Positions 1 through 8,215 of a stretch of DNA of 47,755 nt are shown here, piece after piece. Where the stretch lies: assembly GCA_009380095.1 (NCBI GenBank), contig WHSL01000017.1, positions 1 through 47,755 of the forward strand, given 5' to 3'. The notes under the pieces were generated by a model, which saw nothing but the letters and a program-made list of their open reading frames with translations, was not told the origin of the DNA and ran no database searches. A program made the translations under genes and the position numbers. How positions within the stretch are numbered: position 1 is the stretch's first letter; each line of letters begins with the position of its first letter. Origin of the DNA: Streptosporangiales bacterium (GTDB lineage Bacteria > Actinomycetota > Actinomycetes > Streptosporangiales > Streptosporangiaceae).

Positions 1-109
1 CCGGGTCGCGTTGGACGGGGCCGGTGAGGTGCCGCCGGGCCGCCTGGGCCGGGTCAGTGCGGTGCCGTCCGGTCGCGCTGGGCTGGGGCCGGGCAGACGG
101 CGGTGGGGT

Positions 110-484
110 CTAGCGCGCCTCTGGGGGGAGGCGGCGGCGGCCGACGAAGCCGAGCTCGCTGCGGTGATACCAGTCGAGCCCGGTCTCGCCCTCCAGCCAG
201 CACAGCCGTACGGACGTGCCCGCGAGCTCGGCGGGGAAGTCCACCAGGATCGGAGCGAGACTCTTCACCTCGATACCGTTGGCGGTGAACCAGCTGGCGA
301 GCTCGTCGAGCCGGGCCTCGTACGCCTTCGCGGCGGCGCGGCCGCCCGGCACCGGATTGCCGGAACGCAGGTCGCGGACCAGCTCGGAGAGGTCCGCGCG
401 CACATGGATGATCTCCGCGGCGCGACGGCGGACCTCGGGCATCAGCGCGTCGGCCTCGACGACCGTGAAGACGCGCTCGTTCAT
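110..484 (-). CDS. DUF2203 family protein
   Basis: A 124-residue protein of unknown function that resembles the small DUF2203 family: an N-terminal FTVVEADALMPEVRR segment, a helical middle, then the conserved-looking region DFPAELAGTSVRLCWLEG and a C-terminal WYHRSELGFVGRR. An upstream extension of the frame is possible, but the ATG at 484 has a GGGGGA Shine-Dalgarno sequence about 4 bases upstream and begins at the usual family start (MNERVFTVVEADAL). No signal peptide or membrane segment is visible, so it is probably cytoplasmic. It reads in the same direction as the CHAT operon but is separated from it by about 520 bp, so co-transcription is doubtful. The family call rests on remembered sequence style. 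Confidence 0.8.
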   Translation of the reverse strand: MNERVFTVVEADALMPEVRRRAAEIIHVRADLSELVRDLRSGNPVPGGRAAAKAYEARLDELASWFTANGIEVKSLAPILVDFPAELAGTSVRLCWLEGETGLDWYHRSELGFVGRRRLPPEAR

Positions 485-1004
485 GTGTCCCCCCTGGGTG
501 GCCGGCCGCCTGTGCCGACCGGAGCGCCAAGCGGTCTCGGCGTCATCGAACGCGTCGTGCGGCGCTTCGCCGCGGGCCTCCTCGCCGCCGTTCATGACCG
601 GGCCGTTTCTCCTCGGGGTCCAAGCCGTTGCCCCCGCATCATAGGCGTGCGCGGACGGATTTCCGCAGATTCTTCCGTGGTGTCGGCCATTGTCCCGCAG
701 GAGCGCTCCCAAATCCGCCGAATCGCCCCGCCCTCACCCCGCCGCCGCCCGCTTCGGGCCCACAGCGGCGCCCGCTGACGCACCCGCTTCGACCAGGGGC
801 GGGGCTGGGACGAGGCCGGTCCGCCATCCCCTCTCCGCCCTGCGGCAGCGCTCGCGTACGGCCCCGTTCGGGCAGCAACGGGTTTGGGGGATTGGGGCGG
901 AGCCGCCCGGCGGCCAACTCCGTCTTCGGCCGCAGCGGGGCCTGCTGGTTGCCCTGCTTCGGCCTGGGACGGCTTCGGACGGGGGCGGGGGCGGCTGGGG
1001 GGCA
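485..1004. other. Intergenic region, no gene seen
   Basis: About 520 bp lie between the 3' end of the CHAT gene and the start of the DUF2203 gene. Frames that stay open here lack the GC3 bias of the neighbouring genes. The only clear signal is the Shine-Dalgarno next to the DUF2203 start. The stretch presumably holds the CHAT operon terminator and the DUF2203 promoter, but I could not pick out a convincing hairpin or promoter. Confidence 0.5.
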
Positions 1005-3917
1005 TCAGGAGGCGCCCATGCAGAGGAAGCCGAGGGCGGCTTCGGGGGCTCCGGCGGCGGCCAGGGCGGCGGCGGGCGGGGTGCCCGCGGCGAGGCGTTC
1101 GTGCAGGGCGAGCATGAGCCGCCGGGTCGCGGCGTCGCCGACCGGGGTGATCCCGGCGATGACGCTCCGTACCCCGCAGCGGAGCAGCCCGCCCGCCACG
1201 CCCAGCGGCACGCCGTCCCCGGGCACCTCGGCACGACCGGCGTCGCACGCGGACAGTACGACCCGCGGCGGCGCGACGCGCAGCGACTCCAGCTCATACC
1301 CGAACAGGGGCCCGTCCGCGAGCATCACCCCGGACAGCAACGGACTGCCTGCCCGGAACTCGCCGTGTCCCGCGATGTGTACGGGGCCGGCCCCGTCCAG
1401 CGCGTGGCGGACCGCGGCGGCGGTGGCTTCTCGTCCGCTCAGTACGGTCGCGTCCGGGTAGAGCCGGTGCAGGGCGGCGACCTCGTCGCCCGCGTGCGCG
1501 GTCCCGGGGCCGGCGACGAGCAGCGGACGGCCTCCGTACGCGGCCGACGCGCGCGTCGCCCGTAGCCAGGCCGCGGCCGACGGCGCGACGGTGAGTGGGC
1601 GGCCCGCGAGCGTCGGCAGAGCGGCCCACGGCAGCGTGTGCAGCGCGCCGGCGGGGACGATGACGAGCTCCCGGTCGTCGTCGAGCCCAAGCGGGGTGAG
1701 GAGCAGGCGGTCGAGCTCCGCGGCGGCGTGCCCGAGGGCGCGGCGGGCGGCCGGTACGCCGTGCCCGCCCGCCAGGCGATGCAGCGCGAACCGCAACGTG
1801 GCACAAGCCCGGTCGACCTGCGTGCGATCGCCGAGTGGGCGCTGCCGGCAGCGCCCACCGGCGAGCACGACCGCGATCAGCCGCCCGTCCAGCGTCCCGA
1901 ACTCCACCAGTACGCGATCGCCAAGCGCGACCGCGACCTCCCGCAATCGAAGCTCCCACGCCCCCTGGCCCAGCCCGCCCTCGCTCCCGTCGTCACGGGC
2001 GTGAGCGTCGGAGGTCGGGGTGCGGTGGGAGCGTCGGCGGATGGTCGCCTCAAGCCGGAGCTGGGCGGAGCGGAGGGGCGCGGGATCGGTGCCGTCGGCG
2101 ATCGCGGCGGCGACGGCGGAGCTGATCCGGCGCAGTTCGGCGAGGTCGGCGGCGAGGATGGGATCGTGCGGCGGACGCAGCGGGCGCGCCTCCGCCGCCA
2201 CGGCGCGGCCGCGCTCCAGCCAGGCCAGCGCGGCCCTGGGGCGTCCCGAGTCGAGTGCGAGCCGCAGGCCGAGCGCGGCGAGCTCCCGCCCCTCGGCGGC
2301 GGCGTGCGCGCGCAGCTCGGTGGCGCCGAGGGTACGGGCATGCGCGGCCACCACCCGCAACCCCGCCAGCGCGGCAGCGATCGCGGCGGCCCGCCGCCCG
2401 TCGGCGAGCCGCAGCAGTGCCTCCGCGTACCAGGCCGCCACCCGCATCTGGACCGGTCCGTCCCGGCGAGCGCCCGCCACGGCGCGCAGTTCCGCGCGAG
2501 CCTGCTCCACCCGCCCGGCCGCCAGCGCCAGCCGCCCGGACAGGATCCGCGCTCGCGCCGCCGCCTCCACCCAGCCACGCTGCGCCAGTCGCCGCCGGCA
2601 CCGCCGTACCCGAGCCGCCAACCGCCCCTCGTCATCCACGCCCGCCCCGGCACCCCCACGACCGGCCATGTCCTGAGCCTCGGCCCATGGCCGGTGGCCG
2701 GGACCGCCGGTGGCGGCGATATGCGCCTCCAGCTCGGTGAAGGCGGCGAGCAGCGCCCACCCGGTACGGCCCCGGTAGACGGCCCGTGCCGCGCGCGCAT
2801 CCCGTATCGCCTCCGCCGCCTCGCCGGTCACCAGCCGCGCCCGCGCGAGCAGCAACCGGGCGTCGGCGAGGTCGGCGGTGAACGTTCCGAGCCGGCGTAC
2901 GGTCCCGGCGAGCAGGTCGCGGGCCTGCGCGGTCAGCCCCGCGGCCAGCAGCGCCTCGGCGCGGTCCACGGCGAGGCAGCAGGCGCGCTCGCCGGATCCG
3001 GTGAACGCGGGCTCGGCCGCGTCGAACATGGTCAGGGCGCGCGGCAGGTCCCCGGCGCGGAGGGCGGCGCAGCCGAGGTTGTGCCTGGCCATGGCCGCGA
3101 TCAGCGGGAGACCGGCCGCCTCCGCGACGGCGGCGGACTCGCTCAGGTCCGCCATGGCGGCGTCCGAAGATCCGAGGTGGACGAGCAGCAGCCCGCGGTT
3201 GCTCAGCGCGCCCGCGATGAACCGGGCGTCGCCGCTGTCGCGCAGGACGGGCAGGGCCTCGTCGAAGGCCGCCAGGGCGCGGTGCAGCCGCCCGTCCCGG
3301 GCCAGCGCCATGGCGCGCTGGGCGAGCAGCCGGCCCAGGTCGCCGGCGTCGAGCGCACCACTGGCGCGGGCCGCATCGGCCTCAGCCAGCGCGGCCGCGG
3401 TACGACCCTGATCGGCGAGCACGGCCACCAGACTCAGCCGTGCCTCCGCCGCCCGCCGCGCCAGCCCGGCGCCCGCGGCGAGGGCGATCGCCTCACGCAG
3501 CCGCGCATACGCCGTGCTCAGGTCACCGAGCTCCTTGGCGGCCAACGCCAGCGCCCGGCCCGCGATGCACCGCGTCTCCACGTCCACGTCCACGCCGTCG
3601 CCCAGCAACGCGACCGCCCGCGTACGCGCCAGCGCCGGATCGGCCGAAGCCAACTCCACCGCGGCCAACGCCGCCTCCGCCCCGAGCACGTCCACATCGC
3701 CCGGTTCGTCGGAAGCCGACTCCGCTGCGGCCGACGCGCGACTAGGCCCGGGCGCGTTCGCATCGCCCGCGTAGGCGAAGGCCGACTCCGCGTGGTCCGG
3801 GGGCGCGGTTGGGACGGTGCCCTCCCGGGGGCGCGCGCCGTTGGGAGCGCGTCCGGGAGGGCCGGTCTCGGGGTCGGATATCGCGGGTTCTGGCGGGTCC
3901 GTTAAGTGGCCGGTCAC
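1005..3917 (-). CDS. TPR-repeat CHAT-domain (caspase-like) protein
   Basis: A 970-residue protein with a disordered, Pro/Asp/Ala-rich N-terminus (about residues 1-70), a long alpha-helical Ala/Leu/Arg-rich region of TPR type (about 75-600) and a C-terminal CHAT domain (about 670-960). CHAT proteins belong to the caspase/separase clan. The expected catalytic pair is visible as HIAGHGEF, with H851 the likely general base, and LSACDAG, with C891 the likely nucleophile. There is no signal peptide or transmembrane segment, so it should act in the cytoplasm. The GTG start at 3917 lies 4 bases after the stop of the upstream gene, so this is the last gene of the S8-sigma-small protein-CHAT operon. 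Tandem TPR plus CHAT is the architecture of Csx29 in type III-E CRISPR systems, but no CRISPR gene is nearby. The substrate is unknown. Confidence 0.9.
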   Translation of the reverse strand: MTGHLTDPPEPAISDPETGPPGRAPNGARPREGTVPTAPPDHAESAFAYAGDANAPGPSRASAAAESASDEPGDVDVLGAEAALAAVELASADPALARTRAVALLGDGVDVDVETRCIAGRALALAAKELGDLSTAYARLREAIALAAGAGLARRAAEARLSLVAVLADQGRTAAALAEADAARASGALDAGDLGRLLAQRAMALARDGRLHRALAAFDEALPVLRDSGDARFIAGALSNRGLLLVHLGSSDAAMADLSESAAVAEAAGLPLIAAMARHNLGCAALRAGDLPRALTMFDAAEPAFTGSGERACCLAVDRAEALLAAGLTAQARDLLAGTVRRLGTFTADLADARLLLARARLVTGEAAEAIRDARAARAVYRGRTGWALLAAFTELEAHIAATGGPGHRPWAEAQDMAGRGGAGAGVDDEGRLAARVRRCRRRLAQRGWVEAAARARILSGRLALAAGRVEQARAELRAVAGARRDGPVQMRVAAWYAEALLRLADGRRAAAIAAALAGLRVVAAHARTLGATELRAHAAAEGRELAALGLRLALDSGRPRAALAWLERGRAVAAEARPLRPPHDPILAADLAELRRISSAVAAAIADGTDPAPLRSAQLRLEATIRRRSHRTPTSDAHARDDGSEGGLGQGAWELRLREVAVALGDRVLVEFGTLDGRLIAVVLAGGRCRQRPLGDRTQVDRACATLRFALHRLAGGHGVPAARRALGHAAAELDRLLLTPLGLDDDRELVIVPAGALHTLPWAALPTLAGRPLTVAPSAAAWLRATRASAAYGGRPLLVAGPGTAHAGDEVAALHRLYPDATVLSGREATAAAVRHALDGAGPVHIAGHGEFRAGSPLLSGVMLADGPLFGYELESLRVAPPRVVLSACDAGRAEVPGDGVPLGVAGGLLRCGVRSVIAGITPVGDAATRRLMLALHERLAAGTPPAAALAAAGAPEAALGFLCMGAS

Positions 3918-3921
3918 GGCG

Positions 3922-4374
3922 TCAGAGGCTGACCCAGCTGGTGGTGACGGGGGCGGCGTCGCCGAAGCGGCACAGGACGCTGACCGGCCCGGCGGGGACG
4001 TCCCGGGCGAGGAAGTTGCCGACGAGGTCGGTACGGGCGAGCGCCTGCCCGCCCGGCCACCGCACCTCGACCGTGCCGGGACGCGCCGGTACGAGCTGCC
4101 CGACGAGGTCGCGCCGGTCGGCGTGGCCGGTCACCTCCAGCTCCACCGCGACGGTGGGGGAGCGGAAGGTGAGCAGCCGTTGGTCCGGGCCGGACCGTAC
4201 GCCGACGGGCCCCGCCAGCGCCGAGTCGGCCTCGAGCTCCGCCAGCTCGGCGTCGATGGTGCGCCAGCCGTAGCTCGCCCGACCGGCGTCGAGGAGCCGG
4301 CCGGGGACGGGGTCGATCACAGCCACGGCATCCCGCAGCTCGTTCATCAACGTCTCGTCATCGGGGGTGATCAC
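3922..4374 (-). CDS. Small unknown protein between sigma factor and CHAT protein
   Basis: A roughly 150-residue protein beginning VITPDDETLMNELRDAV, with a helical N-terminal third containing DPVPGRLLDAG and YGWRTIDAELAEL, then a beta-rich remainder (LLTFRSPTVAVELEV, GQLVPARPGTVEVRWPGG, DLVGNFLARDVPAGPVSVLCRF). I recognise it only as a partner often found between a sigma factor and a CHAT gene; no function is known to me. The GTG at 4374 was chosen because GC3 becomes gene-like from there and a GAGGA lies about 12 bases upstream. The alternative is the GTG at 4800, which overlaps the sigma stop codon as GTGA and would add a 142-residue Pro/Arg-rich N-terminus. It ends 4 bases before the CHAT start. 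It could be a substrate, regulator or anti-sigma-like partner; that is inference from position. Confidence 0.75.
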   Translation of the reverse strand: MITPDDETLMNELRDAVAVIDPVPGRLLDAGRASYGWRTIDAELAELEADSALAGPVGVRSGPDQRLLTFRSPTVAVELEVTGHADRRDLVGQLVPARPGTVEVRWPGGQALARTDLVGNFLARDVPAGPVSVLCRFGDAAPVTTSWVSL

Positions 4375-4800
4375 GGTTTCTCTGCTTCCTCGAAGGTTCC
4401 TCTGCGGTGCGGTGGACGTGCGGTCGGAGCGCCACCGGTACGGGGGCACTCCGGTGTTGCTCGCTCCGCGCCGTGCTTCGATGCGGCGTTGCTCGCCGGG
4501 CCGTCCTTCGGCGCGCCGTACGCCGGAGGGTGCGCCACCGGGGGGTTGGCGGTAGGTGCGCTGCTCGTCGGCCCGCCTCTCACCGTTGGGCGCTCTCTCC
4601 ATCCCTGCCGCAGCGGTGCTCGCTGGTCCGGCGCGCGGCGGCTCCGAAGGCGCCGGGTCCACCCCCGCTGCCGTGGTACGCGTCGGTTCGGCGCCTGGCC
4701 GTCCGGCGCGCGGCGGCTCCGAACGTGTCGGCTCGGTGCCTGGCGGGTCGGTTCGCCAACCGTCGTCGCGTTCGTCGGCGGGGCCGGTCGATCGCGTCAC
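4375..4800 (-). other. Open in-frame Pro-rich stretch upstream of the small gene
   Basis: This stretch stays open in the frame of the small gene and begins with a GTG that overlaps the sigma-factor TGA by 4 bases. Its translation is low complexity and repeats SEPPRAG, EPTR and TAAG twice each, which looks like a disordered linker. However, I estimate its third-position GC at only about 78 percent, well below the neighbouring genes, and rare CGA, AGA and AGG codons are frequent. It may be a real extension of the small protein or a 5' leader that happens to be open. Confidence 0.45.
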
Positions 4801-5333
4801 GTCGTCGCTCCCCGTGGTGCCAGGGATTTGCGGAGATGGCCGAGGCAGCGGGCGCGGGTGGGCCCGATGCTGCCGATCGGCATGCCGAGCGCGGCGGATA
4901 TCTCCACGTAGCTCGCGGGAGGTGTGGCCGCGAGCAGGCGCAGCAGCCGGCCGCATCGGCCGGGCAGCGCGGTCAGCGCCGCGTACAGGGATCGGTGCCG
5001 TTCCTCGGCCGCCGGCAGGCCCGGTGGTTCGGGCCGGTCATGGGCGATGCCGGGCACCTCGCGGGCGCGGCGGGAGAGCTGCCGCAGGCTCTCTCTTCGC
5101 GCCGTGGTGGCAAGCCAGGCGCCCACCCGCGCGGGGTCGCGCAAGGTCTCCAGGCGCTCGACGAGACGTAGCCACGTCGTCTGATGGACGTCGTCGGCCT
5201 CGGCATCGGGAAGACCGTGGCATCGGGTTATCGACCACAGCAATCCCGCGTAACGTTCGACCAGTTGATCCCATGCGCGCTGGTCGCCCGCCGCCGCGCC
5301 TTTGACTAAGTCGGATACGACTTGATCGGACAC
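4797..5333 (-). CDS. ECF-like sigma-70 family RNA polymerase sigma factor
   Basis: A 178-residue sigma factor. Region 2 runs over about residues 8-80 (DQLVERYAGLLWSITRCHGL, DVHQTTWLRLVERLETL, WLATTARRESLRQLSRR) and region 4 is the C-terminal helix-turn-helix (SYVEISAALGMPIGSIGPTRARCLGHLRKSL). No sigma-1.1 or sigma-3 region is present, as expected for group 4. The GTG at 5333 has GGGGAGG about 5 bases upstream. It starts 80 bp after the S8 peptidase stop and its TGA overlaps a GTG of the next frame. No membrane anti-sigma factor gene is adjacent, so control of its activity must come from another partner. The neighbouring proteases and small protein are candidates, by inference. Confidence 0.92.
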   Translation of the reverse strand: MSDQVVSDLVKGAAAGDQRAWDQLVERYAGLLWSITRCHGLPDAEADDVHQTTWLRLVERLETLRDPARVGAWLATTARRESLRQLSRRAREVPGIAHDRPEPPGLPAAEERHRSLYAALTALPGRCGRLLRLLAATPPASYVEISAALGMPIGSIGPTRARCLGHLRKSLAPRGATT

Positions 5334-5413
5334 ACGAGCCTCCCCACCCACACGCCCTCCTCCGTGCGTGTGGTGGATGAGGCTAGCCCGTTCCTCCGCG
5401 CCCTGTTCGCAGT

Positions 5414-6985
5414 TCAGCGCCGATCTTCCGGTGCCCGAACCGGTCTGTCCCGGTTTGTATGGCGCCCGGGGCCGTCGTGTTGCCCGGCCTTCGCCATCGC
5501 GGCGGCGATCGCTCCGCTGATCGCGGCGGCGGCGAACGAGGTGCCGCTCCAGATCGCGTACCCGTCGAAGGCGTCGGGGTCGATTCCGCGTACGGCCGGC
5601 CTGGGGCCGTCGAAGGTGAGGAATGTACTGGTCACATCGGTACCGGGGGCGTACGTATCCACCCACCTGCCGCGGTTGGTGAACGCCGCGGGGCGTCCGG
5701 CGGCGTCCAGTGCGCCGACGGCGATGACCTCGGGCAGGGCGGCCGGCCAGTACGGTCGGCCGCTCGCGTCGTTGCCCGCCGCGGCGACGATGGCGCGGTG
5801 CCGGGCAAGCGTCGCGACGACCCGGGCGACGAGCGGGGACGGGCCGTCGTCCAGGGTGTAGCCGCCGAAGGACATGTTGATCACGTCGGCGCGGCCGGGC
5901 GGACCGCCGAGTGCGCGCAGCAGCCGTAGGTCGTCGCCGACGCCATCGGCGTCGAGTACCCGCGCCACGATCAGCCGGGCCGTGGGGGCGGCGCGCAGTA
6001 CCAGCCCGGCGACGAACGTCCCGTGCCCGGCCTGGGCGTCGAGCCGGTAGTCGAGGTCGGCGTCGGGCAGGTCGGCGGCGTCCCTCGAAACCTCCGCAAA
6101 CCAGTCGGTACCGGACCACCAGGGATGCGGCGCGATGCCGGTGTCCAGTACGGCGACCGTCACCGTACGGCCCGGCGGGGTCGTGTGGCCCGCTGGCGTC
6201 ATGCGGTCGGCCGGCGTTGCGCGGTCGGCCCGGGGGACGTCGGCCGGACCGCCGTCGCCCGGACCGCCGTCGCCCGGACCGCCGTCGCCCGGACCGCCGT
6301 CGTCCGGACCGCCGTCGTCCGGACCGCCGCCGGGTGGGCCGCCGTCGGCCGGGGCGCCAACGGCTGGGGCGCCAACGGCGCCGCCGGGTTGGGCGCCGTC
6401 GGGTGGGACGCCAACGGGTGGGGCGGCGTACGGTGCGGCGGCCTCGGGCGGTGGAGCGCTCAGAGGGGAGGTGGCACGAGGCGGTTCGGTGCCGTGGCGT
6501 GCGGCCGGCGGGGGTGCGGGGCGAGGCGGGCCCTTGGGGCCGCCCCACCAGATGCCGGCGCCCTGCAGGATGTTGTTGACAGCCGCCCCCGGCGTCTCGG
6601 CGGCCAGCTCGGGTGCGGGGACTCCGGGCCGGAGGCGGATCCGCACGACGCATCCGTGGTCGTCCCGGCCGTCGTACCAGCGGCGTACGCGCTCCTCGGC
6701 GGCGGCGAGATCCTCCGGCGCCACCAGCAGCTCGCGGCGCCGGATCAGGCCGCCCGGAGGGCCCTCGGTGAGCTGCAGGTCGGGCCGGCGAGCGAGCAGC
6801 CGTTCCAAACGCTCCCTCGCGACCTCGGAGGGAACGCCCTCGGCAGCGCCGATGGGAGCGCCGCCGGCGGTGGCACGGCCAGCGCCGCCAGCACCGTCAG
6901 CGGCATTGGCAGGGCCGCTGGCGGCCGCGCCGTCGGCAGGGCTCGCGGGGGGACTGGCGGCTGCGTCGTCGGTGTTGTCGGGCAT
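5414..6985 (-). CDS. S8 family (subtilisin-like) serine peptidase, predicted cytoplasmic
   Basis: A 523-residue subtilase. The catalytic triad is visible as D281 (VAVLDTGI), H321 (AGHGTFVAG) and S483 (SGTSFAAA), with oxyanion Asn in AAAGNDASG. Before the domain there is an Ala/Pro/Gly-rich N-terminus (residues 1-45), an Arg-rich segment with LQLTEGPPGGLIRRRELLVAPEDL, and a long disordered linker of repeated GGPDD/GGPGD units (about residues 165-260). There is no signal peptide, which is unusual for subtilases and suggests it works inside the cell. The ATG at 6985 has GGGGAG about 7 bases upstream; earlier in-frame starts lack one. It is the first gene of the operon leading to the sigma factor and CHAT protein. 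Confidence 0.92.
   Translation of the reverse strand: MPDNTDDAAASPPASPADGAAASGPANAADGAGGAGRATAGGAPIGAAEGVPSEVARERLERLLARRPDLQLTEGPPGGLIRRRELLVAPEDLAAAEERVRRWYDGRDDHGCVVRIRLRPGVPAPELAAETPGAAVNNILQGAGIWWGGPKGPPRPAPPPAARHGTEPPRATSPLSAPPPEAAAPYAAPPVGVPPDGAQPGGAVGAPAVGAPADGGPPGGGPDDGGPDDGGPGDGGPGDGGPGDGGPADVPRADRATPADRMTPAGHTTPPGRTVTVAVLDTGIAPHPWWSGTDWFAEVSRDAADLPDADLDYRLDAQAGHGTFVAGLVLRAAPTARLIVARVLDADGVGDDLRLLRALGGPPGRADVINMSFGGYTLDDGPSPLVARVVATLARHRAIVAAAGNDASGRPYWPAALPEVIAVGALDAAGRPAAFTNRGRWVDTYAPGTDVTSTFLTFDGPRPAVRGIDPDAFDGYAIWSGTSFAAAAISGAIAAAMAKAGQHDGPGRHTNRDRPVRAPEDRR
6244..6333. repeat. 15-bp tandem repeat inside the S8 peptidase linker
   Basis: Five consecutive 15-bp units (ccggaccgccgtcgc or ...cgt) occupy 6244-6318 and decay through 6333. 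Each encodes a 5-residue Asp/Gly/Gly/Pro unit on the minus strand. Units are identical or differ at one base, so the array is recent and may vary in length between strains without breaking the frame. Confidence 0.9.
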
Positions 6986-7298
6986 GACCGGCTCCCCGAT
7001 TCCGAAAACCCTCGCATATCGGTCATTCCCATCTAAACGGCGCTCACCTGTGCCAGGAGGGGGTTCCGGTCGTGTGCTGAATTCGACCGGTGACCGACCG
7101 GTTACGGACTCCACCTACCGCCGGGGCCGATCTTGGGCCAGTCTGGGGTGCCTCGCCTGCGAAAGATCGACGTGACACGGCTGAGGGTCCTGGTGCACGC
7201 GGGGCCGATGGGGCACAATGAGTCGCGGACACAGGGCACAGCTTGAGGGACGAACGAGGGCGTCGGGGAAGCGCACCTCGTCCGCATCAGGAGGTTCG
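6986..7298. promoter_or_regulatory. Divergent promoter region between S8 operon and DUF3145 gene
   Basis: About 313 bp without a gene. Two copies of GACCGGT begin at 7085 and 7096, 11 bp apart, so both would lie on one face of the helix; each contains the palindrome ACCGGT. They lie about 100 bp upstream of the S8 start, plausible for an operator or sigma-dependent promoter element. On the plus strand, CACAAT near 7213 is a weak -10 candidate for the DUF3145 gene. The assignments are tentative. Confidence 0.35.
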
Positions 7299-7790
7299 GT
7301 GTCCGCACGTGGCGTCCTGTACGTCCACTCCGCACCTGCGGCGGTGTGCCCGCATGTCGAGTGGGCGGTCGCAGGTGTTGTTGGTGTGCCCGTCACACTG
7401 CCCTGGACGGCGCAGTCCGCCGCTCCCGGCACTCACCGTGCCGAGGTGAGTTGGCAGGGCCGTCCGGGCTCTTCGGGTGCCATCGCTTCGGCCCTCAAGG
7501 GTTGGCAGCTCCTCCGGTTCGAGGTCACCGAGGAGGCGAGCCCCGGCTGCGACGGCGTCCGCTATAGCTACACGCCCACGCTCGGCGTCTTCACCGGCAC
7601 GGTCGGCGCGGACGGTGGCGTCCTCGTCCCCGAGGGGCGGCTCCGCCTCGCCATGCGCAACCACGCGGGCGACCCCGCCGCCCTTACCGCGGAGCTCGAC
7701 CGGCTGCTCGGCCGGCCCTGGGACGAGGAGCTCGAATCCTTCCGGTACGCCGGGGACGGCGCCCCCGTCCGCTGGCTGCACGCGGGCTGA
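7299..7790 (+). CDS. DUF3145 domain-containing protein
   Basis: A 163-residue protein with the features of the actinobacterial DUF3145 family: an N-terminal GVLYVHSAPAAVCPHVEWA, the central PGTHRAEVSWQGRPGSSG and GWQLLRFEVTEE, and a C-terminal ELDRLLGRPWDEELESFRYAG. The function is unknown; members are widespread single-copy genes of about 165 residues. The GTG at 7299 was chosen because AGGAGG sits 4-5 bases upstream and the family begins at this VLYVHSAP segment; the longer frame from 7218 is not supported. No signal peptide is visible. It is monocistronic or followed by the small membrane protein gene 23 bp downstream. Confidence 0.9.
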   Translation: MSARGVLYVHSAPAAVCPHVEWAVAGVVGVPVTLPWTAQSAAPGTHRAEVSWQGRPGSSGAIASALKGWQLLRFEVTEEASPGCDGVRYSYTPTLGVFTGTVGADGGVLVPEGRLRLAMRNHAGDPAALTAELDRLLGRPWDEELESFRYAGDGAPVRWLHAG

Positions 7791-7813
7791 CGATCCTCGC
7801 GTACGCTCTGCCC

Positions 7814-8215
7814 ATGACAGCAGGGCCGGTGACGGCTGGGCCGGCGACCGCGAGACGGCGGGCGAATCGGCGGATCGTGCCGCGGTTGCTGCTCGTCGTG
7901 CTGGCGGCGCTCCTGTCGCCGGCCGCCAGCGGCGTCGCCGCCTCCGCAGAGCACGCCCTCACCGGTGGGTACGGTCCCGCCACTCCGCACGTCGGCATGG
8001 CCGGCTCGATGGAGGCGGTCGCGTCGCACCCGGTCGCCGTCGCGCCCGCCGCGCACGGCCAGCCCTGGCCCGGCGGCGCCGCGATCACCTTCGCGGCCGC
8101 GGCGCTCGCGGTGCCCGTCCTGCTCCGGGCGCGCCGTACGACAGGCCGGCACGGCCCCCTCGCGTTCCTCGTCTTCGCCACCCACCCCGGACGCGAACCG
8201 CCCGCACTCCTCTAG
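7814..8215 (+). CDS. Small membrane/exported hypothetical protein
   Basis: A 133-residue protein of unknown function. An Arg-rich start (ARRRANRRIVPR) precedes a hydrophobic stretch at about residues 22-44 (LLLVVLAALLSPAASGVAAS) that could be a signal peptide or anchor. A second hydrophobic segment lies at about 87-105 (AAITFAAAALAVPVLL), followed by positively charged RARRTTGR and a short tail. The likely topology is N-in with a short external loop. There is no Shine-Dalgarno before the ATG, but TACGCT at 7802-7807 ends 6 bases before it, so the message may be leaderless, as is common in actinobacteria. No family is recognised. Confidence 0.6.
   Translation: MTAGPVTAGPATARRRANRRIVPRLLLVVLAALLSPAASGVAASAEHALTGGYGPATPHVGMAGSMEAVASHPVAVAPAAHGQPWPGGAAITFAAAALAVPVLLRARRTTGRHGPLAFLVFATHPGREPPALL

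Noticed and set aside
592-1248. A 218-residue minus-strand frame between the CHAT and DUF2203 genes
   Set aside because: Arg/Pro/Gly-rich low-complexity translation without gene-like GC3; it overlaps the CHAT 3' end in another frame.
1638-3905. A 755-residue open frame on the plus strand opposite the CHAT gene
   Set aside because: It is antisense to a gene with intact domains and is Arg/Gly/Gln-rich low-complexity translation typical of high-GC antisense frames; no domain is recognisable.
1005-5333. Type III-E CRISPR (gRAMP/Craspase) locus, suggested by TPR-CHAT plus sigma factor
   Set aside because: No gRAMP, Cas1/Cas2 or repeat array is present; only the logic of protease and sigma factor is similar.
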